Assembly: GCF_004118155.1 (NCBI RefSeq)
Contig: NZ_SAIQ01000001.1
Coordinates: 1,240,001 to 1,304,000 of the forward strand
Length of the DNA stretch: 64,000 nt
Direction of reading: 5' to 3'
From: Edaphocola flava
Lineage (GTDB): Bacteria > Bacteroidota > Bacteroidia > Chitinophagales > Chitinophagaceae
The translations under genes and the position numbers were made by a program. The notes beneath the pieces were generated by a model. It made no database searches and was not told where the DNA came from. It saw only the letters and a list, made by a program, of their open reading frames with translations. This document shows, piece after piece, positions 43,694 to 50,429 of the stretch (positions within the stretch are counted from its first letter, which is position 1; every line of letters begins with the position of its first letter).

Positions 43694-43713
43694 CTATTAA
43701 TTAAATATAAAGT

Positions 43714-44028
43714 TTATGAGTAGGGGACATTTTCTAGTTTTTTATAATGAGTTTTGAGTGCATTCAATACTCCTAAAACACGCCCACGCAACCTCGCCCC
43801 CAAAAAGCCATTTCTCGGACTTCTAACAATATGTAAATATTCATGGAATGAATAAACATCTAGCTCCTTCAATCTTTCCAATAGAAAATCTTTTGAATTA
43901 AATTTTACAAATAGATCATTTATTCTATTCAGATCATTAATACTAGCACTATTTGTTCTAACTCTATTCTCAATTTTCACCAATTCCTTGTAATTAATAG
44001 CCCTTCCAGATTGCATAACATTAATCAT
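43714..44028 (-). CDS. Unknown cytoplasmic protein
   Basis: 104 aa, predicted mostly helical. INYKELVKIENRVRTNSAS followed by INDLNRINDLFVKFNSKDFLLERLKELD suggests a coiled-coil or helical bundle. The end is basic (RNGFLGARLRGRVLGVLNAL). No signal peptide, no recognised family. Starts 18 bp after the stop of the membrane-protein gene 44047, so the two probably form an operon inside the transposon. Confidence 0.6.
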   Translation of the reverse strand: MINVMQSGRAINYKELVKIENRVRTNSASINDLNRINDLFVKFNSKDFLLERLKELDVYSFHEYLHIVRSPRNGFLGARLRGRVLGVLNALKTHYKKLENVPYS

Positions 44029-44046
44029 TTATTACTTATATATTAA

Positions 44047-44562
44047 CTAACCACCAGCTCCATTAATCGTTTCATTAGCAACAGCGTTATTTTCTGCTAA
44101 CTCTAACCTTTCAACGATTAAATCCACTCGTTCCTCGAAGTCAGATACAATTTGATCAAAGTCTCTTTTAATATATCTTTCTACTTCTCTTTCCGCCCTA
44201 ACGTAAGTTGATACGGTAATCGCAATTAATAAAGTTACGATAAGTCCTCCAAATATTAAAATATCATCTACTCGCTTATTAGTTGAAAATATTCTTTCTG
44301 ATAAAGTATTATCTAAAGATTTATTAATTAAAAATGCAGTTTTTGTTATTGTGGGATTATTGATTTCTTCTGTAAAATTAAGAAATTTTATTTTTGTTGA
44401 ATTTGTATCAACGATATTGACACTAATATTTAACGGTTCAATAGGTGTAAGAATATATTTGTGGTAAAATAGAATAATACCTATACAAAGTAAAATTCCA
44501 ATTATAATACCATAAGAGAAATGCCTTTTTAAAAAGAAATCTTTAAATCCTCGCCAAGTCAT
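44047..44562 (-). CDS. Two-helix membrane protein with C-terminal coiled coil
   Basis: 171 aa. Membrane segments near residues 17-34 (YGIIIGILLCIGIILFY) and 101-122 (ILIFGGLIVTLLIAITVSTYV). An outside-facing loop of about 65 residues lies between them, and a cytoplasmic coiled coil follows (REVERYIKRDFDQIVSDF, ERVDLIVERLELAEN). Topology resembles small sensors or effectors, but there is no known domain. Upstream gene of the pair with 43714 and divergent from the GHKL-STAS-PIN operon. Confidence 0.65.
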   Translation of the reverse strand: MTWRGFKDFFLKRHFSYGIIIGILLCIGIILFYHKYILTPIEPLNISVNIVDTNSTKIKFLNFTEEINNPTITKTAFLINKSLDNTLSERIFSTNKRVDDILIFGGLIVTLLIAITVSTYVRAEREVERYIKRDFDQIVSDFEERVDLIVERLELAENNAVANETINGAGG

Positions 44563-44708
44563 AGTTAAGCAATTTTAGAATTCACAAATTTATGTTTTAT
44601 TCCAGAATATGTTTAATAATCAGTAATTTAATAATAAGTCTCATGGAGAATATTAATCGCAATACACTAATTTGATGTCTGTAGTCACGTCTTGGCTTAG
44701 GGCGCAAC

Positions 44709-44716
44709 TACCTTTG
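44709..44716 (+). promoter_or_regulatory. TAnnTTTG -7 element of the GHKL-STAS-PIN operon
   Basis: TACCTTTG, 42 nt before the first ATG (44759). TTG at 44692-44694 is a short (14-nt) spacing away. Confidence 0.5.
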
Positions 44717-44723
44717 TAATATC

Positions 44724-44738
44724 GTAACATTTTGTTAC
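44724..44738. promoter_or_regulatory. Palindrome in the operon leader, operator candidate
   Basis: GTAACA-TTT-TGTTAC, a perfect 6-bp half-site palindrome just past the expected transcription start. Too short to be a terminator and without T-tract; position suits a repressor site. Inference only. Confidence 0.4.
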
Positions 44739-44758
44739 TATTGTGGGAATTATTTACC

Positions 44759-45649
44759 ATGATTATCAATTTCCCAGATAAATTAAAAAGCAACATAGAA
44801 GGGTATCAATTTTTGTCCAACATTTATCATCAGGCATCTATTGCTAAAGGAAATGTAATTTATTTTAATTTAGAAAATCTTACATTTATTGAAGCAAATC
44901 TTTGTGCGGTAATCGGTACTTTAGTAGAAATGATTGAACGTATTAAGAAAACGGTTCTTTTCTCAAATATTTCTAAGCGCGTTGAAGAAATCTTACGAAA
45001 AAATGATTTTTTAATCAATTTTGGTTTCGATCCATTAGATGATAGATATAACACCACTGTTCGGTATAAAAGGTTTAACCCTAAATTAAACGCACATGAT
45101 CAACTATTTCATAGCTATTTGCAGGATGAGCTTTTAGGTAAGAAAGATTTCCCCTCTCATAGTCAACAATTAGGAAAAAAACTTAGACAAAGTATTTTTG
45201 AATTATACGAAAATGCAAGAACACATGGGTCATGTAACTACATACATGCTTGTGGACAGTATTTTCCACAAACGGACAATAAAGGCTTGAATATGACGAT
45301 AGTTGATACAGGTATAAATTTTGAAGATAACGTTTCCAAGTTTTTAAATGTTGAAATGGGTTCTGTACAGGCGTTAGAATGGGCGATACAACACGGAAAC
45401 ACAACTAAAAGCGGCCCAAGTCCAGGTGGGCTTGGCCTTGCTTTCATTATGGAATTTATTAAAAAAAATGGAGGAGAAATACAAATTGTTTCTTCAGATG
45501 GCTATTTACAATTAGCAAATAATGAGATATTTAGTACAAAGCTTAACTCAAAATTTTATGGAACGATTGCAAATTTGAAATTTAACTTAAATGATACATC
45601 TCATTACTATCTTTTAAGTGAATTAGATAATGAGAATGTGATATTTTAA
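44759..45649 (+). CDS. STAS-like plus GHKL-ATPase protein
   Basis: 296 aa from ATG 44759. Residues about 30-65 read like a STAS strand-helix unit (NVIYFNLENLTFIEANLCAV). Residues 140-240 form a GHKL ATP-binding domain: N-box E148-L-Y-E-N152-A, then VDTGIN (D183-x-G185) for adenine, and the lid/G2 box GPSPGGLGLAFIMEFIKKNGG. This is the anti-sigma-factor/histidine-kinase ATP fold, but no phospho-acceptor His or membrane part is present, so a SpoIIAB/RsbW-like switch kinase is the nearest model. First gene of a three-gene operon with a STAS-like gene 29 bp later and a PIN gene after it. Confidence 0.8.
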   Translation: MIINFPDKLKSNIEGYQFLSNIYHQASIAKGNVIYFNLENLTFIEANLCAVIGTLVEMIERIKKTVLFSNISKRVEEILRKNDFLINFGFDPLDDRYNTTVRYKRFNPKLNAHDQLFHSYLQDELLGKKDFPSHSQQLGKKLRQSIFELYENARTHGSCNYIHACGQYFPQTDNKGLNMTIVDTGINFEDNVSKFLNVEMGSVQALEWAIQHGNTTKSGPSPGGLGLAFIMEFIKKNGGEIQIVSSDGYLQLANNEIFSTKLNSKFYGTIANLKFNLNDTSHYYLLSELDNENVIF

Positions 45650-45678
45650 TAAATAAAAATTAACTTTGCAAATATATT

Positions 45679-46032
45679 ATGAAAGACTTATTAATAAGAC
45701 AAATTATCGGTAATGATTATGCAGTTGTTACAGAGGATGGCGATAAGGTTTTTCAGCTTCTTTCACACTATCTTATAGATAAGGAAACAGTAACGCTTGA
45801 TTTTGAGGGTGTTGACCTCTTAACTACCGCTTTTCTTAATTCCGCAATTGGGCAGCTATATGGGAATTCTACTTTTACAAGCGAATTTCTTAATACTCAT
45901 CTGAAGTTGAAAAACATTGCTCCAGAAGACAAACATTTATTTGTATGGGTCATCGAAAGAGCGAAGCAATACTTCAAAGATAAAAAGGGGTTTGATAATT
46001 CTGCGGACAAGGCAATTTATGGCGACAAATAA
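45679..46032 (+). CDS. STAS-like protein (DUF4325-type)
   Basis: 117 aa. The core VTLDFEGVDLLTTAFLNSAIGQLYG has the STAS pattern strand-[D-x-x-G-V]-loop-helix, with Thr/Ser (LLTTAFLNS) where SpoIIAA-like proteins are phosphorylated. This corresponds to the DUF4325 'STAS-like' family as I know it, which often neighbours ATP-binding GHKL proteins. A helical, charged C-terminus follows (RAKQYFKDKKGFDNSADK). Its last 14 bases overlap the start of the PIN gene, so the two are translationally coupled. Proposed role: antagonist or target of the ATPase upstream. Confidence 0.8.
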   Translation: MKDLLIRQIIGNDYAVVTEDGDKVFQLLSHYLIDKETVTLDFEGVDLLTTAFLNSAIGQLYGNSTFTSEFLNTHLKLKNIAPEDKHLFVWVIERAKQYFKDKKGFDNSADKAIYGDK

Positions 46033-46558
46033 CATTATTCCAGTAAAAGATTTCGAAATTAAGTCAGATCAGGTTTTCTTTCCAGACAATAACTTTTGGA
46101 TGTTTTTGTACTGTCCTATTGCTGGATATGAACAAAAAAAGCAGGAGTCGGCCTCCAAGTTTTTTGCATATTTACTGTCCCGTAAAAATATGATAGCGAT
46201 AAATAGCTTAATCATTTCTGAGTTTACCAATGCCTCGTTGAGATTAGATTATTCTTTTTGGAAAGAAGAGAATCAGAAATCAGGAAATGTATATAAAAAA
46301 GAATATTTTCAGACGGATCGAGCGAAAAATATGAGATTGTTAATTTCAGATTCAGTAAAAAAAATTCTTAGGGTAGCGACGAGATTTCCAGATTCGTTTA
46401 ATAATTCAAATATGGATTCAATTCTATCAGTTTATCGCGATCATGTTGATTATAACGACTCCGTTATTTATCATGATTGTAAGCGACATAATTGGATATT
46501 AGTAACTAATGATAGAGATAGTGATTTTTTCACAGATATAGTGATAGCAAAAATTTAA
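46019..46558 (+). CDS. PIN-domain nuclease-like protein
   Basis: 179 aa from ATG 46019, overlapping the STAS-like gene by 14 nt. PIN features in order: VFFPDNNFWMFLY (first acidic, D23, in the usual hxxDxNxh place), SLIISEFTNASLR (E68), then YNDSVIYHDCKRHNWILVTNDRDSDF, giving D147 for the third position and D165/D167 for the fourth. The acidic set is complete, so it may be an active RNase. A longer in-frame start (45917) lies deep in the STAS-like gene and is unlikely. A terminator follows at once. In a toxin-like role the two upstream proteins would be its control. Confidence 0.8.
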   Translation: MATNNIIPVKDFEIKSDQVFFPDNNFWMFLYCPIAGYEQKKQESASKFFAYLLSRKNMIAINSLIISEFTNASLRLDYSFWKEENQKSGNVYKKEYFQTDRAKNMRLLISDSVKKILRVATRFPDSFNNSNMDSILSVYRDHVDYNDSVIYHDCKRHNWILVTNDRDSDFFTDIVIAKI

Positions 46559-46581
46559 GCCCCTCACAGAGGGGCTATTTT
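46558..46581 (+). terminator. Terminator of the GHKL-STAS-PIN operon
   Basis: agcccctc / gaggggct, loop aca, then ATTTT; begins at the stop codon. Confidence 0.9.
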
Positions 46582-46693
46582 ACTTATTTATTATTAAGGA
46601 AACGGATTCATACGAAAATGTACGAGGAAGAAGGTATTACTCAAACAATAACAAAATTAGAAGCTATAAAATACAGTTAATAGGTTAATTGAA

Positions 46694-47251
46694 CTAACTA
46701 ATCTTATGTAGTATCCAATCTCCACTTTTTATCACCTTGCTTTCCTCGGTAGGCTCTGGTGTTGTCTTGCCTTCTACCACTACTCTAATTTGCTCATTCT
46801 GACCAGACTTTATTTTGAAGCTAAGGGTATTGTTACTCAGAAGCTTTATTTCAGCTTTCCCATTCCCTAACTTTCTATTTGGATCACTTAATGCCATTAT
46901 TGAACCACTATTTATATCAATCGGATAAAATGATACTAAGGCCATGTTAGCTTTACCATCATTATTAAGATCACCAAATGTGCTGCTTACACTAACTCCA
47001 TTGATTTGAAAATCATGCCAGCCAATGATAGCATCAGTGTAAATCTTCCCAAATTGTTTTCTGGATTGAAGTTTTAACTTGATCGTCAATGTCTCATTGC
47101 CTCTTGTTGCTTGCCATGTTCCCTCTAATTTATGTAGATCGGACTGCTGAACATAAGTGCCAGCTTTGGGCAATTGTGCATTTAAGCTCATGGGTATATT
47201 GTTTGCTACAACAGCAATAAAGATTGTCTTAATTATGTTTTTGATGTTCAT
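46694..47251 (-). CDS. Secreted protein, DUF6705-like
   Basis: 185 aa. Signal peptide to about residue 25 (MSLNAQ). The motif LHKLEGTWQATRGNETLTIKLKL with TDAIIGWHDFQING is typical of a small secreted lipocalin-like family of Bacteroidota (DUF6705 in my memory). The final part is beta-rich (LSFKIKSGQNEQIRVVVEGK). Function unknown. Its start is 14 bp after the stop of the 47266 gene, so they are probably one operon of exported proteins. Confidence 0.65.
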   Translation of the reverse strand: MNIKNIIKTIFIAVVANNIPMSLNAQLPKAGTYVQQSDLHKLEGTWQATRGNETLTIKLKLQSRKQFGKIYTDAIIGWHDFQINGVSVSSTFGDLNNDGKANMALVSFYPIDINSGSIMALSDPNRKLGNGKAEIKLLSNNTLSFKIKSGQNEQIRVVVEGKTTPEPTEESKVIKSGDWILHKIS

Positions 47252-47265
47252 GTTTTAGATTTTAA

Positions 47266-48543
47266 TTAGTCTACACAATTGCTTGTTGATGGGTTAGTTG
47301 TTGGATTGTCTACTTTTTGAATTCTTAATCCAGCATCAAGCATATCTAATATTTGTTGTAATGCAGCTCCGGCATTGGCTCCAGATGTTGGAATACCAGA
47401 ACTATTTAGGATTCCATCTAATGAGTTTAACCCACTTGTTAAGTAAGACGCTGCAAAGTTATTGAATTTAGCAGAATTGGTTATTTTCATAAGGTATGTA
47501 CCATCAGGCGTAGCAACCGCCGCCACTATTGCAAATTTATCAGTTGCCACAGTAGACCAATTATAAAATGCTAACAAGTCATTGGTACTAAAAATTGGCA
47601 GGTTAGAATTAGGCTGATTATTATGGCTATGTCCCCAGAATATATCGTTTGCATATAAACCCATTGTAACTGATCCACCATTAGGAGCCCCATTTGCAAT
47701 TATTGAGGTTAAAGTTCCTGTTGAAGAAAATGCAGTCTCATATGTAAGATTAGTATTTAGAGCCAATTGTTTAAGCTTATCCTTAATAGCTTGATTTAAT
47801 AGTCTTTCTGCAAAGGTTTGGCATGGTTTTTTGTCCTTTCCATTTTTACCGGGAATATATAGTCCACCGCCCGGAATAGGAGTATACGGGTTCGTATTAG
47901 GCCATATGACAATAACAGGTGGATAAGTATCATATACATATACATCATCTAATATACCACCATCCCAATCACCTGGTCCTGGTCCCGCATCGGAGCCACC
48001 ATGACAAGCATTACAAACTGCTCCTAGAGATGTAAACACACCTGTTTTTAAAGGGGTTTCAAATATTGGGTTAAAGTCATTACCATTAAAGCTACCAATC
48101 CTAATCATTTTATCATCAGCCGTGAAGATTGACGTATAATTAGTTGGAGCACTGCTAACACGTAGGCTATACTTCCTAATTCCTTGCGCATCTTGTCTTA
48201 CTTGGATGCTTGCTCTTACATCTGGCATCTCAGGATTAGCAAAGAAATCAAAAACCATAGCGATTTCGCCAGTTCCCTCATTCTCATCTAAGATTGCTCT
48301 ACTCCAGTCAACTTGAGTATAAATGTCTTGAGTATGATAGTAAGGCTCAAGAAAGAATTGATATTCATCCTGTGCACCATACATTAATTCATAAAACCGA
48401 TCTGGAATTTCACCATCAGCAAGGAATGCGCTTAATTTTTGTGTAGGTGCATTAGGTTTTTCAACAATAGCCTTTCGGCAGGAATAAAAGCCAACTATTA
48501 TCGCGGATAAAGCAATAGCTAGGCTGAGTAATTTTGTTCTCAT
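47266..48543 (-). CDS. Lipoprotein with CxxCH and JAMM-like motifs
   Basis: 425 aa. Lipobox-like VGFYSC at residues 17-22. Near residue 180 it has VCNACHGGSDAG, the exact CxxCH haem-c attachment pattern but with no other cytochrome features. Near residue 310, FWGHSHNNQPNSNLPIFSTNDLL has an HxH...SxxD arrangement like JAMM/JAB metallopeptidases, with wider than usual spacing and an uncertain upstream Glu. Between them is a Pro/Gly-rich region. Both motif readings are tentative. Probably a surface lipoprotein with a putative hydrolase end; co-transcribed with 46694. Confidence 0.6.
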   Translation of the reverse strand: MRTKLLSLAIALSAIIVGFYSCRKAIVEKPNAPTQKLSAFLADGEIPDRFYELMYGAQDEYQFFLEPYYHTQDIYTQVDWSRAILDENEGTGEIAMVFDFFANPEMPDVRASIQVRQDAQGIRKYSLRVSSAPTNYTSIFTADDKMIRIGSFNGNDFNPIFETPLKTGVFTSLGAVCNACHGGSDAGPGPGDWDGGILDDVYVYDTYPPVIVIWPNTNPYTPIPGGGLYIPGKNGKDKKPCQTFAERLLNQAIKDKLKQLALNTNLTYETAFSSTGTLTSIIANGAPNGGSVTMGLYANDIFWGHSHNNQPNSNLPIFSTNDLLAFYNWSTVATDKFAIVAAVATPDGTYLMKITNSAKFNNFAASYLTSGLNSLDGILNSSGIPTSGANAGAALQQILDMLDAGLRIQKVDNPTTNPSTSNCVD

Positions 48544-48629
48544 TCTTTTATTTTTATAAGGGATGCAAAATAAACTATTAACGTTGGGAGTAGCATTATT
48601 TTTTTATCAACACAGGGAATTATAAAAAT

Positions 48630-48659
48630 GAGAGATATGAACTATAGTTCATATCTCTC
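48630..48659 (-). terminator. Palindromic terminator overlapping a stop codon
   Basis: Perfect 30-bp palindrome (gagagatatgaacta and its complement). On the minus strand it carries the last codons and TAG stop of the 53-aa gene and is followed by ATTTTTA. Confidence 0.75.
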
Positions 48660-48803
48660 TAATTGCTTACCTAATTGATATATCTTTTGTTTTGAAACTA
48701 GGATACATTTTTCAGCATTTATTTTCTCCTGTTCAAGATGATCTTTGATTTTACTAATGGTCTCCTTTTCTTTTTTAATCTGAGCTTTAATTTGATTTTT
48801 CAT
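48642..48803 (-). CDS. 53-aa coiled-coil microprotein
   Basis: Minus-strand frame from ATG 48803 to TAG at 48642, too short for usual cut-offs. Starts MKNQIKAQIKKEKETISKIK and ends GKQLERYEL; highly Lys/Glu/Ile with heptad spacing, one Cys. Its stop sits in a perfect palindromic terminator, the same stop-in-terminator arrangement as the 43362 cargo gene, which supports a real gene. The upstream bases contain a GGTGGTGGTGGG-type run (plus strand), similar to GTGGTGGTT repeats at 50021 and 50226. Function unknown. Confidence 0.5.
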   Translation of the reverse strand: MKNQIKAQIKKEKETISKIKDHLEQEKINAEKCILVSKQKIYQLGKQLERYEL

Positions 48804-48844
48804 GGTGGTGGTGGGTTTACTTCTATATATTTTTCATGGAGTAT

Positions 48845-48870
48845 AAATCCCTCTACTTTTAGAGGGATTT
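48845..48870 (-). terminator. Terminator of the 48898 gene
   Basis: aaatccctct / agagggattt, loop acttttt-like, just past the stop. Confidence 0.8.
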
Positions 48871-48897
48871 AACATTTGTTTAAGAGTCAGTATGCCA

Positions 48898-49251
48898 TTA
48901 TTTTTGAGAGTAAATAATACCTCTTTTATCTTTTATAAATGGTTTCTTTGAATGTTGTTCTTCAAACCAATAAATAGAACTTTTGAGGGTATTAATCATC
49001 TTACTATTAAAGTATAATTCAACTACACAATCAGTTAATTCATATTTATATCTTTTGTCCAACTTGTTATTTATGGCAACCTGTCCATTTTTATAAAAGG
49101 TCAGCGATTGGCCGTCTTTTCTATTTACATAGGTCTTGCCTATTATTTCATCAGCACAGGCTTCCATTATTTGCATTTGACCTGATTGTGCATGTAGGCC
49201 ATTGAATACAGTTGTTGTAATAATACTGAGGGTTAATATTGCTCGTTTCAT
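48898..49251 (-). CDS. Small secreted protein
   Basis: 117 aa. Signal peptide MKRAILTLSIITTTVFNGLHAQ. Mature part: IIGKTYVNRKDGQSLTFYKNGQVAIN and YKYELTDCVVELYFN are consistent with a small lipocalin-like or DUF-type beta sheet; two Cys (ACADE, DCVVE). No family assigned. Downstream of the 49306 gene on the same strand (54 bp), likely the same transcript of exported proteins. Confidence 0.65.
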   Translation of the reverse strand: MKRAILTLSIITTTVFNGLHAQSGQMQIMEACADEIIGKTYVNRKDGQSLTFYKNGQVAINNKLDKRYKYELTDCVVELYFNSKMINTLKSSIYWFEEQHSKKPFIKDKRGIIYSQK

Positions 49252-49305
49252 TTCTATATCTTTCTTAGTTATTATAATTGCTTAATATGGACTTTAAATG
49301 ATCCT

Positions 49306-49737
49306 TTAATCATTTCCTGCGTCTTTGCACTTCTTGCTCGAAAACAGGGCATCAAACCCGTTAAACGCTACAGTGTTTTCTTCTGTTGTAGTCTCGATTT
49401 TTAGTTTGCCAGTTATATATTGTCCACCTTCACCGGAGCATTTACCAAAAGCAATATTGAAAAACGTAACTCTATAATAACTGTTAGAATACACCCTTTT
49501 TATACTGGTTGATCCTTGCTCCAGTTTTAAGGTATATTCCCTGCCTTTTATTTTCATTCTGATATTACCAGATTCGTCATCTAAAGCAACGAGTTTATTG
49601 GATACTTTGTATTCAAGCTCAGGCATACCATCATAGCTAATTGTTTGGGGCACTAATGCCTTGTTGATTGTTTTAGCAAATGCACTTATACTCATGCATA
49701 CTGCGATAGATAAGGAAAGGATATGTTTGTATTTCAT
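49306..49737 (-). CDS. Small secreted protein
   Basis: 143 aa from ATG 49737. Signal peptide MKYKHILSLSIAVCMSISAFA. Mature part: KLVALDDESGNIRMKIKGREYTLKLEQG and YRVTFFNIAFGKCSGEGGQYITGKLKIE, a beta-rich single domain with two Cys and the end SSKKCKDAGND. No known family. The frame can be extended 39 nt upstream, but that places the start inside the hairpin at 49754, so ATG 49737 is preferred. Confidence 0.65.
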   Translation of the reverse strand: MKYKHILSLSIAVCMSISAFAKTINKALVPQTISYDGMPELEYKVSNKLVALDDESGNIRMKIKGREYTLKLEQGSTSIKRVYSNSYYRVTFFNIAFGKCSGEGGQYITGKLKIETTTEENTVAFNGFDALFSSKKCKDAGND

Positions 49738-49753
49738 TTGTGAAAATTTAAAA

Positions 49754-49780
49754 GTGAGTGCCTGTTTCGTAGGCACTCAC
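49754..49780 (-). terminator. Terminator of the 42-aa zinc-ribbon gene
   Basis: gtgagtgcct / aggcactcac, loop gtttcgt, 13 bp past the small gene's stop; T-rich on the minus strand. Confidence 0.82.
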
Positions 49781-49792
49781 AGGGATTAATAA

Positions 49793-49921
49793 TTACCAGC
49801 TTACAACTGATTTGATAAACCTTGATAGTTTATTCCAGATACATTTACCACCATCTTTACATGTACGGGTATATGCAGATGTTGAAATGTGACCACATTT
49901 GGTACATTGGTACTTCGACAT
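49793..49921 (-). CDS. 42-aa zinc-ribbon-like microprotein
   Basis: Minus-strand frame ATG 49921 to TAA 49793. Begins MSKYQCTKCGHISTSAYT, with CxxCG, then C21 and C27 (TCKDGGKC), giving four Cys spaced as in a small zinc ribbon; ends FIKSVVSW. A strong terminator directly follows and a separate gene starts after it, so it is an independent transcription unit. Divergent from the zinc-ribbon gene at 50430 across the structured leader region; a regulatory link is conceivable but not shown. Confidence 0.6.
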   Translation of the reverse strand: MSKYQCTKCGHISTSAYTRTCKDGGKCIWNKLSRFIKSVVSW

Positions 49922-50429
49922 GATTTTGAATTTTTAATAGTTCGGAAATAATTAAAAGAATGATTGTTAGGATAAATCATTAAGGTGGGAATGTAAGCGG
50001 CATGAGTGCCGCTTGAAAATGTGGTGGTTTCACTGACATTACGATGTGTTTAGTGATGCCAGAGGTTCCGAATGGCGAGGGGTGAAAAGAAAAGAGGGGC
50101 AGGAACCTCTATACAATCTGTTCAGAAGGAACCACCACAGTCCCACACATCCAGATGCAAGAAAATCCCATACCCCATAAGGTATAGTCTATCTTACATT
50201 TCCCGATGTGTTTTTCAGTGAAAAAGTGGTGGTTTTTCTGAAAGGAAAGTAAAATTACCGAACTCTTTATATATCTATTGTTGTCTAATCTATATTCGAA
50301 TATTAATGCACAAAACTAATGAAATTATTCACAACCTTTTCAATCAAAATAAAACAATCCTTAATATTGTGAAAAATATAAAAGTTGAAACCAAAATATT
50401 ATATTTGTTTAAATCATAACATTTGTTGA
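49922..50429. other. Divergent intergenic region of the transposon
   Basis: 508 bp between the divergent zinc-ribbon genes. The central half is the structured segment at 49995-50234; the last 180 bp before 50430 are very A+T-rich with no recognisable gene. Confidence 0.6.
49995..50234. ncRNA. Candidate structured RNA or RNA switch
   Basis: Five pairings can be drawn: hairpin AAGCGGCA-TGAG-TGCCGCTT (49995-50014); GTGGTGGTT (50021) or GTGGTGGTT (50226) with AACCACCAC (50130-50138); GATGTGT (50043 or 50205) with ACACATC (50145-50151); and AGAGGTTCC (50061-50069) with GGAACCTCT (50102-50110). The central strand can pair with the upstream copies (with a crossing, pseudoknot-like geometry) or the downstream copies (nested), but not both. 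No reading frame covers it. Strand is undecided; DNA-level protein binding is the alternative. Confidence 0.45.

Noticed and set aside
46618-46680. 20-codon frame after the GHKL-STAS-PIN terminator
   Set aside because: Too short, no promoter or terminator of its own; no independent support.
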